Source: an uncultured Oceanospirillaceae bacterium (GTDB taxonomy: Bacteria > Pseudomonadota > Gammaproteobacteria > Pseudomonadales > Balneatricaceae). Taken from it: 64,000 nucleotides of DNA. Position 1 is the first letter of the stretch; each line of letters starts with the position of its first letter. The stretch lies in assembly GCA_913057435.1 (NCBI GenBank), contig CAJXNY010000006.1:1-64000 (forward strand). The letters run 5' to 3'. Below the pieces are notes generated by a model, which made no database searches, was not told the DNA's origin, and saw only the letters and a program-made list of their open reading frames with translations. This document shows, piece by piece, positions 9,086 through 18,004 of the stretch. Both the position numbers and the translations under genes were made by a program.

Positions 9086-9314
9086 GGGAGTTCCTTAAAT
9101 TGCAGGGCGGTGATTCGCAGTTAAAGCGGTGCACTTTGCTGCGTGCGATGCTTTTCCAGCGCCGTGACGGCCCTGATACAGAAGTAAGGTGGCTGCCCCC
9201 CGGAACAACAGCCAATTGCAATTTCACAGTGCTGACAGAGTCACGACTGCACTGAAAAGGTGGGGGACAGCCAGAACAGGGTGGCCGTCAGGTTGCGATG
9301 CCTGATGGCCGTAT

Positions 9315-9336
9315 TACCAGGGGCATCGCCCTGGTA
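9315..9336. other. Hairpin directly after the alcohol dehydrogenase gene
   Basis: TACCAGGG (9315-9322) and CCCTGGTA (9329-9336) form a perfect 8-bp stem with a 6-base loop, 11 bases beyond the stop codon of the minus-strand dehydrogenase. There is no T-run on either side, so it is more likely an mRNA-stabilising or Rho-associated hairpin than an intrinsic terminator. Confidence 0.5.
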
Positions 9337-9347
9337 GCGCCAGGCGA

Positions 9348-10517
9348 TTACAGCGTGCCGTTTACCGCAGCGGTAAAGATGGCGCTGTATTGTGCTGCGC
9401 TGAACGGAATTGGATTACCGCCAGCACTTGGGTCTTCGGTGGCCATCTGGCCGACTTTTTCAGCCTGACAGGCGTCGATACCGATCTCTTCCAGCGTATG
9501 TGGAATCCCCAGTGTCTGACGCATCTCCAGTACCCAGCTCAGGAAGCCGTTAAAGCTGGTGACAGGCAGGTCCATATAGCGGGCCAGCCGACAGACGCGC
9601 GCTTCGATTACCGCCTTGTTCGCTTTCAGCACATATGGCATCAGAATGGCATTGAGCATACCGTGGTGGGCGTCATACAAAGCCCCCAGCGGATGCGCCA
9701 GAGCATGCATGCCGCCCAGGCCTTTCTGGAATGCGGTGGCACCCATGGCAGAGGCCACAATCATCTGCATACGGGCTTCAACATCGTTGCCATCACGCAC
9801 TGCTCGCGGCAGGTATTCCTGCACCAGCCGGATACCCTCAACCGCAATGCCTTCCGCCATTGGGTGGTAGAACGGTGAGCAGAGCGCCTCCAGGTTATGG
9901 GACAGTGCATCCATGCCGGTTGCGGCGGTGATTGTCGGTGGCAGACCGGTTGTTAATTCCGGGTCCAGAATCACCACACCCGGCAGCATCAGCGGATGGA
10001 AGATGATCTTCTTGATGTGATTGGCGTCATCGGTGATCACTGATGCCCGGCCCACTTCGGAACCGGTGCCTGCGGTTGTGGGTACGGCCACGATGGGTGC
10101 TACACCCGCTTCGTTCACGCGGGTCCAGTTATCACCAACATCTTCAAAGTCCCACAGTGGACGGTCCTGGCCTGCCATCAGTGCCACTGCCTTGGCTGCA
10201 TCCAGCCCGGAGCCGCCACCGAACGCGATCACACCGTCATGAGCGCCTTTCTTATAGGCCGCGACGCCAGCCATTACATTCTCGCCGTTCGGGTTGCCTT
10301 TGATGGCCGAAAACAGGCCGCAGTTCAGGCCCGCGTCGTTGCATTGCTGGACCGCCTCGGTGACCATCGGCAGCGCAGCCAGGCCCGGGTCGGTAATCAG
10401 TAGCGGGGCGCGCATGCCCAGCGATCTGCAAGCTTCGGCCAGTTCACTGATACGGCCAGCACCGGCGCGGATGGCGTTGGGGTAGTTCCAGTTGCCACTC
10501 AGGTTCTCGTAATTCAT
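9348..10517 (-). CDS. Iron-containing (group III) alcohol dehydrogenase
   Basis: A 389-residue cytoplasmic oxidoreductase interconverting an alcohol and aldehyde with NAD(P). Seen: the dinucleotide loop GGGSGLDAAKA, PTTAGTGSEVG, and the metal ligands Asp and His in GMDALSHNLEA plus the two His of MHALAHPLGALYDAHHG, which complete the Fe site. Its length is normal for the family. It is separated from the aldehyde dehydrogenase upstream on the same strand by 271 bp that contain a REPIN-like repeat. Together the pair could take an alcohol through the aldehyde to the acid; the substrate is unknown. Confidence 0.9.
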   Translation of the reverse strand: MNYENLSGNWNYPNAIRAGAGRISELAEACRSLGMRAPLLITDPGLAALPMVTEAVQQCNDAGLNCGLFSAIKGNPNGENVMAGVAAYKKGAHDGVIAFGGGSGLDAAKAVALMAGQDRPLWDFEDVGDNWTRVNEAGVAPIVAVPTTAGTGSEVGRASVITDDANHIKKIIFHPLMLPGVVILDPELTTGLPPTITAATGMDALSHNLEALCSPFYHPMAEGIAVEGIRLVQEYLPRAVRDGNDVEARMQMIVASAMGATAFQKGLGGMHALAHPLGALYDAHHGMLNAILMPYVLKANKAVIEARVCRLARYMDLPVTSFNGFLSWVLEMRQTLGIPHTLEEIGIDACQAEKVGQMATEDPSAGGNPIPFSAAQYSAIFTAAVNGTL

Positions 10518-10616
10518 CTCAATCTATCTCCTGTCAGGCCCGCTTTGTTCTTAGCTGGGCGGGCTCAGCGTTATTAGTTCGTAGCAGTCCACGCGGTGGT
10601 GGGCTCAAGGCGCGTT

Positions 10617-10756
10617 TATGAATACCCGCGTTCGCGGGTAAGACGATTTGAGGCTTGGTGCCAGTGCCCATGGAGGCCGAGTCTGTTGCGTTAGCGCTCC
10701 GGGTGTTATCTGGATATGAAAGCCTCCCGTCTCTCCCGCGAAAGCGGGAGTCCACA
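10617..10756. repeat. REPIN-like inverted repeat doublet A
   Basis: Two palindromes face each other across ~90 bp: TACCCGCG/CGCGGGTA (10623-10640) followed by AAGACG, and, read on the minus strand, GGACTCCCGC with GCGGGAGAGACGG (10733-10750). Each has the pattern TGGA-NNCCCGC-N4-GCGGG-NNAGACG. The same pair, with the two types in the opposite order, is found at 21441-21545. It fills most of the gap between the aldehyde and alcohol dehydrogenase genes; no gene is seen in 10518-10788. Confidence 0.7.
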
Positions 10757-10788
10757 ATTGAGCATTTCAATTCCATATCGAGGTGTGA

Positions 10789-12177
10789 TTACACCTCTGT
10801 CCTTACATGGAATGATTTCGCCCGTGTCAGGGATTCATAGCCCAGTTTCGACAGGGTGCAGCCGCGGCCGGAGTTTTTGATACCGGTCCAGGCCAGGGCC
10901 GGGTCCAGGTAGTCGCAGCGATTGACGAAAAAGGTACCGGTTTCCACGGACTCGCCCAGTTCCACACCCTGTTCCACATCACCGGTGAAAATGGAGGCGG
11001 TAAGGCCGAACTCGGAGTCGTTCATCAGCGCGATTGCTTCCTCGTCGCTGTTGACCTTCTGAATGCCCACTACCGGGCCGAATGACTCTTCAGTCATTAC
11101 CCGCATCTGGTGATTTACGTTGGTCAGCACCTGCGGCGCCAGATAGGCGGTACCGGGTTTATCCAGCGGGAAGCTGGTCGGGTCGATATGGGCGACAGCC
11201 CCTTTATCGACCGCATCCTCAATCTGACTGCGCACAAATTCAGCAGCAGAGGCTTTTACCACCGGCCCCAGAGTCGTTTCCGGGTTATCGGAGCGGCCCA
11301 GCTGATAGCCTTTCACCAGTGCAACGGCTTTCTCGACGAAGGTGTCGTAGATGGATGCATCAACATAGATACGCTCGATGCCACAGCAGGACTGGCCGGA
11401 GTTGAAGAAAGCACCGTCGATGGTGGTTTCTACGGCGTGGTCAACGTCAGCATCGGCACGAACGTAGGCGGGGTCTTTACCGCCCAGCTCCAGGCCTACG
11501 CCGATAAAGCGGCCAGCAGCGGCTTTCTCTACCATGGCACCGCCTGGCACCGAACCGGTAAAGGCCACGTAGTTCACTTGCTCAGCCTGAATCACGCTTT
11601 CGGTATCGGCATGACTGATATGCAGGTACTGGAACACACCCTCAGGCAGGCCCGCAGCATTAAAGGCTTCGGCGATACGTTCGGCACAGAGCGGGGTCTG
11701 GGCGGAGTGCTTCAGGACCACGGTGTTACCGGCCAGGATGGCAGGCATAATGGCGTTGATAGCGGTCAGGTACGGGTAATTCCAGGGGGCAATAACAAAT
11801 ACCACACCCACAGCTTCGCGCTTGATATAGCGCCGAAAACCCGTTTTGGCAGGTACGCTGACATTCTGCAGCGCTTCATCAGCAACATCGATCATGTAAC
11901 GGGCGCGTTCCTCAAACCCGGCTACTTCGCCAGCGCCATAGCGAATGGGGCGGCCCATCATCCAGCACAGTTCTTCGCCAATGTCTGTTTTCTTTGCCAC
12001 AAAGGCGTCTACTGCCTTGCTACAGATCGCCTGACGCTCAGCGAGTGATACCTTTTTCCAGCGGGCCTGCGCCTGCTGTGCCGTGTTCAGGGCTTGCTGG
12101 ATTTGTTCCGTTGTTGCGTAGTCTCGCTCAACGTAAACAGAGCCGTCGATCGGGGAGATGGTTTGCAGTTTGCTCAT
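10789..12177 (-). CDS. NAD(P)-dependent aldehyde dehydrogenase
   Basis: A 462-residue member of the aldehyde dehydrogenase superfamily, oxidising an aldehyde to the carboxylate in the cytoplasm. The active site is complete: catalytic Cys in FFNSGQSCCGIER, general base Glu in GLELGGKDP, and the conserved Asn in IAPWNYPYL; EESFGPVVGI is near the C-terminus. It starts 42 bp after the glutamine amidotransferase and is likely cotranscribed with it. The pairing of a class I amidotransferase with an aldehyde dehydrogenase recalls polyamine catabolism by gamma-glutamylated intermediates, but no glutamyl-polyamine ligase is in the window, so the pathway is only a suggestion. Confidence 0.9.
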   Translation of the reverse strand: MSKLQTISPIDGSVYVERDYATTEQIQQALNTAQQAQARWKKVSLAERQAICSKAVDAFVAKKTDIGEELCWMMGRPIRYGAGEVAGFEERARYMIDVADEALQNVSVPAKTGFRRYIKREAVGVVFVIAPWNYPYLTAINAIMPAILAGNTVVLKHSAQTPLCAERIAEAFNAAGLPEGVFQYLHISHADTESVIQAEQVNYVAFTGSVPGGAMVEKAAAGRFIGVGLELGGKDPAYVRADADVDHAVETTIDGAFFNSGQSCCGIERIYVDASIYDTFVEKAVALVKGYQLGRSDNPETTLGPVVKASAAEFVRSQIEDAVDKGAVAHIDPTSFPLDKPGTAYLAPQVLTNVNHQMRVMTEESFGPVVGIQKVNSDEEAIALMNDSEFGLTASIFTGDVEQGVELGESVETGTFFVNRCDYLDPALAWTGIKNSGRGCTLSKLGYESLTRAKSFHVRTEV

Positions 12178-12219
12178 TATTTTTATGCTCTTCTTGAATA
12201 CAGTAAATCGGTGTGCGGC

Positions 12220-13101
12220 TTACCCGGCGGTAACACCCTGCGCAGCAGCGGTTATCCGGGGTAGCACCAGAAGGTTGATCCAGTTTCGCAGCTCGGCCTG
12301 ACGCACTTCAGCACGGGTAAGGTCACTGCTGATGCCCAGTCGCCAGGCGATATCTTTACGCTGTGGGTTGTGGTGCAGGCTTCGCAGATCTTCCACAAAC
12401 TGTTCGGCTTCACTGATGCTGGCGAAGAAGCCCAGACCGGTCAGGCGCTGGCGACGGGCGTAGCAGAGGGCGGCCAGTTCTTTAAGGTCGTATTCCGGAT
12501 GGTATTGCGGTGCCCAGAACTCCCCCAGCAGGTGAGTGACCGCCACCCCCTGCACTCGCGTGTAATCATTACCAGAGAGATTCAGCGCGCCCGGTGGCAG
12601 ATGGGTGATCTCGTCGTAGTGACTGATAAAGGCATCGAATACTGCTTTTTTACCCTGATACATCGGATGGCGTTGGCCAGCGTCGGTCAGGGCGATACCA
12701 CGGGCGATACCAAACTCGACCCCACCCGGATGGGCAGCACATTTACCTCCGGCGGCCGTTACCGCGATCTGCGCCGCCCAGCAACTGCCAAATTGTGGAA
12801 TGCCCAGCGCAAAGCCCTGACGTGCCAGCTCCAGCTGGCGGAGTACATCTGGCGTATTGTCATAAATGGTCAGGTTGGAGCCGGTCCAGACAATACCGTC
12901 ATAGCTTTTTAATGCCTCGGTACTCGGCAGCAGCTGATCCAGGTCTGCGCCGTAGCAGATATCGGCGGTACTACCCGGTGCGCACTGCTGCAGCACCTTA
13001 CCGTACAGTTCCGATGCAATCGCAGCACCTTCATTACGCAGCTCGTCACGGGCCGCTGCCGGGTAGGCTTCGACGATCAGAAAGTGGGGTCTGTTTGCCA
13101 T
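12220..13101 (-). CDS. Class I glutamine amidotransferase-like protein
   Basis: The start is taken at 13101 (MANRPHFLI), where AGGAGAT lies in front; a longer frame exists to 13338 but its extra 79 residues look non-coding. The 293-residue protein has the class I triad: nucleophile Cys in PQFGSCWAAQIAV and His/Glu in QYHPEYDL. Related enzymes take NH3 from glutamine or hydrolyse gamma-glutamyl amides. It is the first gene of a minus-strand unit with the aldehyde dehydrogenase, read divergently from the ABC importer, so amide or glutamyl-amine processing of the imported compound is plausible. Confidence 0.85.
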   Translation of the reverse strand: MANRPHFLIVEAYPAAARDELRNEGAAIASELYGKVLQQCAPGSTADICYGADLDQLLPSTEALKSYDGIVWTGSNLTIYDNTPDVLRQLELARQGFALGIPQFGSCWAAQIAVTAAGGKCAAHPGGVEFGIARGIALTDAGQRHPMYQGKKAVFDAFISHYDEITHLPPGALNLSGNDYTRVQGVAVTHLLGEFWAPQYHPEYDLKELAALCYARRQRLTGLGFFASISEAEQFVEDLRSLHHNPQRKDIAWRLGISSDLTRAEVRQAELRNWINLLVLPRITAAAQGVTAG

Positions 13102-13454
13102 TGTTGCTATCTCCTGGCAGTTTCGCCTGTATGGAAGTCGGCTGGCACAGGGCAAGCCGATGACTGTTGAAGCGCAGTGTAGAAAGCAAGTGGAGTGGGT
13201 GTTATGGCCATTTGAATCAATATGACAAGTCCAATTTTCGGACCGCCATCTGAAATTGGCCTTATCCAAGTTGATTAAATGGCTATTTTTATCAATCCAT
13301 AAACAGGCCAGTTTGTAACCATGCTGCAACGACAGCACGCGTGAGAATACAGCTACTTAACCGGCATCGACGGCTGTATTTCTGCCCATGAAGGTGGAGA
13401 TGCGAACGGCGGGCCAGGTACCAACATCCATTGGTGTCAGGAGGCTAGAACGCA
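13102..13454. promoter_or_regulatory. Divergent control region with candidate MocR-type operator, site B
   Basis: This 353-bp gap separates the minus-strand amidotransferase from the plus-strand importer. GCCATT (13207-13212) and AAGTCCAATTT (13227-13237) repeat site A at 3995-4025 with identical spacing, 105 bp from the amidotransferase start. Around it are more symmetrical elements: GCCATTTGAATCAA (13207-13220) faces TTGATTAAATGGC (13271-13283), and CCAATTT faces TGAAATTGG (13251-13259). A strong CAGGAGGCT ribosome site precedes the importer gene. Confidence 0.5.
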
Positions 13455-14615
13455 ATGGCTGAAAATAAAAACAAATGCCCTGTAAGCAGGGATATAACGG
13501 CTACACGACGATCGTTTCTCAAAAAATCCATCGGACTCAGCGGGGCTGCTGTGGCAGCCCCCTGGATTATCAGTCGCGATGCGCTGGCTTCGTCTGGCGA
13601 GTTAAAAATCATGAACTGGGCCGGGTACCTGCCCCAGGAAATTATCAAACGGTTTGAGAAAGAAACCGGTATCAACGTCAAGTACACCCAGTTCGGCTCT
13701 AATCAGGAGCTGATTAACAAGATGAAGGCCACCCGTGGTAGGGGCTTCGACATTGTTGGCCCGACCTCCAACATGATGCCGCAATGGCGTGATCTTGAAC
13801 TGCTGCAGCCCTGGGATATGTCCCGTGTGCCCACCGATTACATCCTGCCACCGATGCTGCGAACCTCCATGGAGCATGGTGGCTGGGAGGGCAAGCACTT
13901 CCATCTGCCTTACCTCTGGGGCACCGAAGCGATGGCCTGGAACACTGAAAAACTGAACAAAGAGTACAAAGACCTCAGTTATGGCGACCTGTTCGGCCCG
14001 GACGTGAAAGGGATGATCATGGGCCGCCCGCACTCGATGATGCTGGGAGTGGGCCTCTATCTGGATGCCACCGGCCAGCTACCGTCCAACCGGATGCTGG
14101 ATGCCTATAAAGATGAAGCCAATATGCGTCGCATCTGGGGCGAAATTACGAAGTTCTGTATTGAGCGCAAAGCCTGGGTAAAACAGTTCTGGGCCGATGC
14201 CGATGCCCAGAAGAACGGCTTTACCCAGAACGGTGTGATCATCGCGCAGACCTGGGATGGCCCGGCGATGCAGCTGAAAAACGAAGGCAAACCGGTGATG
14301 TACCAGGCGCCGCAGGAAGGCGCACTGACCTGGCTGGATGGTCTGTCGATGCCCGTGGGGGCACGTAATACAGACGCTGCCTACGCCTTCCTCGACTTTA
14401 TCTATTCAGCGGAGATTGGCGGTCTGCTGGCCAATGAAACTGGCTACAACGCTTGTGCTGATGGCGCTGACATTTACCTGACTGAGTCCTCGGTGCTGAA
14501 CTTCCAGGATGCCTACCCGAAAGATGCCTTGCAACGGCTGTGGTGGTGGCCACCTGAGCCAAGCTGGTATGCCGGTATTCGTGCCGAGTATCGCGACAAG
14601 TTCGTCGCGGCCTGA
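13455..14615 (+). CDS. Polyamine-type ABC transporter substrate-binding protein (PotD/PotF-like), Tat signal
   Basis: A 386-residue periplasmic binding protein of the spermidine/putrescine family. The N-terminus carries a twin-arginine signal, TRRSFLKK at residues 17-24, followed by a hydrophobic stretch and AAPWII; the mature part begins near SSGELKIMNWAGYLP, the usual PotD-like first strand. It delivers substrate to the two permeases encoded downstream. Use of Tat rather than Sec suggests export in folded form. The ligand may be a polyamine or another amine. It is the first gene of a four-gene operon and is followed by a hairpin at 14688-14714. Confidence 0.9.
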   Translation: MAENKNKCPVSRDITATRRSFLKKSIGLSGAAVAAPWIISRDALASSGELKIMNWAGYLPQEIIKRFEKETGINVKYTQFGSNQELINKMKATRGRGFDIVGPTSNMMPQWRDLELLQPWDMSRVPTDYILPPMLRTSMEHGGWEGKHFHLPYLWGTEAMAWNTEKLNKEYKDLSYGDLFGPDVKGMIMGRPHSMMLGVGLYLDATGQLPSNRMLDAYKDEANMRRIWGEITKFCIERKAWVKQFWADADAQKNGFTQNGVIIAQTWDGPAMQLKNEGKPVMYQAPQEGALTWLDGLSMPVGARNTDAAYAFLDFIYSAEIGGLLANETGYNACADGADIYLTESSVLNFQDAYPKDALQRLWWWPPEPSWYAGIRAEYRDKFVAA

Positions 14616-14687
14616 GGCCGCCGGGCGCGCTGTCGCCCGATCTGCTGCTGTTACGGTGCCGCGGGTGCCGTAATCCTTCGTTTGACC

Positions 14688-14714
14688 GATCTGAACCGCA
14701 CGCCGGTTCAGATC
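14688..14714 (+). other. Intercistronic hairpin between binding protein and ATPase
   Basis: GATCTGAACCG (14688-14698) and CGGTTCAGATC (14704-14714) form a perfect 11-bp stem with a 5-base loop and no T-run. Its place, after the binding-protein gene in a 181-bp gap, fits the usual mRNA-stabilising hairpin that gives an excess of binding protein over membrane subunits. Confidence 0.65.
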
Positions 14715-14796
14715 CCCGCTGCTGTCCCTCTGGCTACTGTCCTTCCATCCGATAGTCATCCAGCCACCGACGGCAGCGCTGCAAGAGAGAAATTCC

Positions 14797-15882
14797 ATGA
14801 GTGCTAATGTCGAGCTGGAAAACCTCAATATCCGTTTTGGCGACTTTCATGCGGTAAAAGACGTCAACCTGAACATTCGCGACGGCGAGTTTTTCAGCTT
14901 TCTCGGGCCGTCCGGGTGTGGCAAAACCACCATCCTGCGGGCAGTGTCCGGTTTTAATGACCCTACAGAGGGTGCAATCTATATTGGTGGCGAGAATATG
15001 CTTGGCTCTGGCCCTAACGAGCGTCCTACCGCGCTGGTGTTTCAGAGTCTGGCGCTGTTTCCGCTGATGAGCGTGGCCGACAATATCAGCTTTGGTCTCA
15101 AAGTACGGGGCGTGGGTAAGGTACAGCGGCGTAAAAAAGCCGATGAACTGTTGGAGATGATTGCCCTGTCGGATCAGGGCGACAAGCTACCCTCGGAACT
15201 GTCTGGCGGCCAGCGCCAGCGTGTTGCCATCGCCCGTGCGCTGGCGGTGGAGCCCAAAGTCCTGCTGCTTGATGAGCCGCTTTCGGCACTGGATCTGAAA
15301 CTGCGTGAGCATATGCGCACTGAGCTGCGCCGGATTCAGCAGCGAGTAGGCATCACCTTTATCTATATCACCCACGACCAGGGCGAAGCGCTCACCATGT
15401 CGGACCGCATTGCGGTGATGAGCCACGGTGTGATGCAGCAGGTGGGTAGCGCTCAGGATATTTACGATAACCCGGCCACTTCCTTTGTTGCGTCGTTTGT
15501 CGGTGAGAACAACCCGATCAACGGCACAGTGATCGCTGCAGAGGAGGGCTACGTTAGCCTGAAAACCGATTTTGGAGAGCTGCGCGGCCGCAATGAACGG
15601 GGCCTGCAACCGGGTGATCGCGCCACCCTGTTTATCCGCCCGCAGAACCTCTGTCTGTCGGAGCGAGGTGACTTTGATAACTGCATCCAGACCACCGTCA
15701 ACGATCAGGAGTTTGAAGGCGAGTTCGAACACCTCTACCTGGCCGGTGACAGCCGTAACCTGGTGGTGTCGCTGATCAATGACGGTGCCATACCGCAGTT
15801 CAGTAACGGCAGTCCGATCAGCGTCGGTTTCCATTCCGACCGCGCGGTGGTGCTGCCCGCCGGGGAGATGGCCTATGAATAA
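14797..15882 (+). CDS. Polyamine-type ABC transporter ATPase (PotA-like)
   Basis: A 361-residue ATPase of the importer. Seen: Walker A GPSGCGKTT (~residues 36-44), Q-loop FQSLALFPLM, signature LSGGQRQRVAIARAL, Walker B VLLLDEPLSALD, switch His in ITHDQGEA, then a C-terminal TOBE-type regulatory domain of ~110 residues. The first permease gene starts 8 bp before its stop codon, showing translational coupling. It works as a dimer on the cytoplasmic face with the two permeases. Confidence 0.92.
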   Translation: MSANVELENLNIRFGDFHAVKDVNLNIRDGEFFSFLGPSGCGKTTILRAVSGFNDPTEGAIYIGGENMLGSGPNERPTALVFQSLALFPLMSVADNISFGLKVRGVGKVQRRKKADELLEMIALSDQGDKLPSELSGGQRQRVAIARALAVEPKVLLLDEPLSALDLKLREHMRTELRRIQQRVGITFIYITHDQGEALTMSDRIAVMSHGVMQQVGSAQDIYDNPATSFVASFVGENNPINGTVIAAEEGYVSLKTDFGELRGRNERGLQPGDRATLFIRPQNLCLSERGDFDNCIQTTVNDQEFEGEFEHLYLAGDSRNLVVSLINDGAIPQFSNGSPISVGFHSDRAVVLPAGEMAYE

Positions 15883-16888
15883 TCTGCTGCTGCCCATCGC
15901 ATCGCTGATCGGTGCCGGGCTGGTGATACTGGGGCTGATGTTCTACCGCCGCAGCCAGCATGCCACCGGTTCTGGCTTTGGCCACTTTCTGCGTCGTAAC
16001 GGCGTTTTTGTGTCCAGCTACCTGATCCTCAGCCTGCTGGGCTGGATCTTCTTTATGATCATCCTGCCCCAGCTCTATATGGTGGATTTCTCCTTCAGCC
16101 ACAACCTGCCACCCAGCAAGATCGGCGGGCCTGAGGATGTGTACACCACCCAAAACTACGAGTACCTGCTGTTCGGTAGTCCGGGCAGCGAAGACGCCTT
16201 TAACTGGCTGCATCTGAAGGTGTTTCTGCGCACCATTCTGGCTGCTGTGGTCGTAACCATTATCGATCTGGCGCTTTGTTACCCGGTGGCCTATTACATG
16301 GCCCAGAGCGCAAGCTCTGGCAAACTTCGCATGATGGCGCTCTGCCTGCTGCTGCCGTTCTGGGTTAATGAGATCCTGCGTGCCTTTGCCTTCCGCATTC
16401 TGTTTGGCAGTGGCGGGGTGTTTAACAATGTACTGATGGGGATGGGCCTCATCGACCAGCCGGTGGACTTTATCCGTGCCGATGTCGGGCTCTATGCCGG
16501 GTTGTCTTACGCCTACCTGCTGTTGATGATATTCCCGCTCTATAACGCCATTGAAAGTCTGGACCACAGCCAGATCGAAGCGGCCAAAGACCTCGGCTGC
16601 CCCTGGTGGCGGGTGCATTTCGAGGTGGTGATGCCATTTGCCAAACCGGGTATCGCTTCCGGCTGCACTATGGTGTTTATGCTCTCCTGTGGCGCACTGG
16701 CGGCACCGCAGATTCTCGGCGGGCCCAGCAGCCTGTGGTTTACCCAGATCATCTATCAGTGGTTCAACACCGGCGGCAACTGGCCACTGGGCGCGGCCTA
16801 CGCCTTGGTACTGCTGGTGGTCTGCATCATCTTTGTCATGGCAGTGATGAGGCTGTTTAAAGTCAGCTTCGGGGAGATTATAAAATGA
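15875..16888 (+). CDS. Polyamine-type ABC transporter permease 1 (PotB-like)
   Basis: The start is placed at the ATG at 15875 (MNNLLLPIA), overlapping the ATPase stop by 8 bp and preceded by GGGGAGATGG; an in-frame longer form to 15779 would lie entirely inside the ATPase gene. The 337-residue protein has about seven hydrophobic segments and the permease coupling loop EAAKDLGCPWWRVHFEVVMP. It forms half of the membrane channel. An extra N-terminal helix with a basic linker (FYRRSQH) precedes the usual PotB fold. Confidence 0.88.
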   Translation: MNNLLLPIASLIGAGLVILGLMFYRRSQHATGSGFGHFLRRNGVFVSSYLILSLLGWIFFMIILPQLYMVDFSFSHNLPPSKIGGPEDVYTTQNYEYLLFGSPGSEDAFNWLHLKVFLRTILAAVVVTIIDLALCYPVAYYMAQSASSGKLRMMALCLLLPFWVNEILRAFAFRILFGSGGVFNNVLMGMGLIDQPVDFIRADVGLYAGLSYAYLLLMIFPLYNAIESLDHSQIEAAKDLGCPWWRVHFEVVMPFAKPGIASGCTMVFMLSCGALAAPQILGGPSSLWFTQIIYQWFNTGGNWPLGAAYALVLLVVCIIFVMAVMRLFKVSFGEIIK

Positions 16889-17772
16889 GCAGTGTTCAGA
16901 CTACCCTGCCGCCGCAAACCGGCCAGCACGGCTTCCGACTGCGCTCCACCCATGTGCGCCAGTTTATGATGGGCTTCTATATCCTGATCTTCTTCGCCTA
17001 CCTGTTCGGGCCGCTGGTGATGATGAGCGCCACCGCCTTTAACGACAATACTTACCCCCAGGTCGCGCCCTGGAACGGCTTTACCCTGAAATGGTTTGAA
17101 GAACTGATCACTGACTCCTTTATGGTGGAGGGCTTTATCAACAGCCTGGTCATTGGTGCCGGGGTCGTCTGCCTTGCCGTGCCGTTCGGGCTGGCGGGCG
17201 CACTGATGCTGAGCCAGATCCACCATAAAGTACGCTCCATCTACTACGTCATCGTGGTCTCGCCAATCCTCACCCCAGGGGTGATTATCGGCATCTCAAC
17301 GCTGGTGTTCTGGGACTGGATGGGGCTGATGCTGGACGCCGATTTCGAGAGCCCGTTTTACAACGGCATCTGGCTGACCATCATCGGCCAGGCGACCTTT
17401 ATCAGCTCCTATACCCTGCTGATCTTCCTCGCCCGTCTGCAACGGTTCGACAGCACGCTGGAAGAAGCCGCACTGGACCTGGGTGCCAGCCATGTGCAGG
17501 TATTCTGGCAGGTACTCGTGCCTTTCCTGAAACCTGCGCTGATCTCAGCGGCGGTACTGGCCTTCCTGACCTCCTTTGAAAACTACAACACCACAGTGTT
17601 TACCATCCAGGCGGAAAGCACACTGACCACCGTACTGGCCTCCAAGGTACGACTGGGCATCACCCCGGCCGTCAGCGCACTGGCAGTATTGATCATCAGC
17701 CTGACCCTGGTGGGTGCGGCGGTGCATGAGGTGTTGCGTCGGAGGGAACGGACGGAGGTGAAGGTGGGGTAG
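16885..17772 (+). CDS. Polyamine-type ABC transporter permease 2 (PotC-like)
   Basis: A 295-residue inner-membrane protein with six predicted segments and the coupling loop EEAALDLGASHVQVFWQVL, the second half of the channel. The ATG overlaps the previous stop codon as ATGA, so it is translationally coupled. It ends the operon; a strong terminator follows 43 bp later. Confidence 0.9.
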   Translation: MSSVQTTLPPQTGQHGFRLRSTHVRQFMMGFYILIFFAYLFGPLVMMSATAFNDNTYPQVAPWNGFTLKWFEELITDSFMVEGFINSLVIGAGVVCLAVPFGLAGALMLSQIHHKVRSIYYVIVVSPILTPGVIIGISTLVFWDWMGLMLDADFESPFYNGIWLTIIGQATFISSYTLLIFLARLQRFDSTLEEAALDLGASHVQVFWQVLVPFLKPALISAAVLAFLTSFENYNTTVFTIQAESTLTTVLASKVRLGITPAVSALAVLIISLTLVGAAVHEVLRRRERTEVKVG

Positions 17773-17815
17773 TTGATGGGGCGTTGAATTAGGTTAAGTG
17801 AGGTTTGTGTATTGG

Positions 17816-17854
17816 AACCCGAAGCTGGCTGGGGGGCTGGCTTCGGGTTTTTTT
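17816..17854 (+). terminator. Rho-independent terminator of the ABC importer operon
   Basis: AACCCGAAGC (17816-17825) pairs with GCTTCGGGTT (17840-17849), followed by a T-run. It closes the four-gene importer unit. Confidence 0.88.
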
Positions 17855-18004
17855 ATTCTTATCGGGGGGGACGCTGAAAATTTATTACGTTACGCTCAAT
17901 TCACTGGACGACTAAAGTATATAGCTTGTGGTGTTCTTTGGGTTTGCTTAGTCTTTAGGACGTATTAGATAATTATAGTAATCATGGTTTCTTGAGGTTT
18001 ACAT

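Noticed and set aside
13102-13338. N-terminal extension of the glutamine amidotransferase
   Set aside because: The extra 79 residues lie across the divergent promoter and its symmetrical sites, and the internal ATG at 13101 has a good ribosome site.
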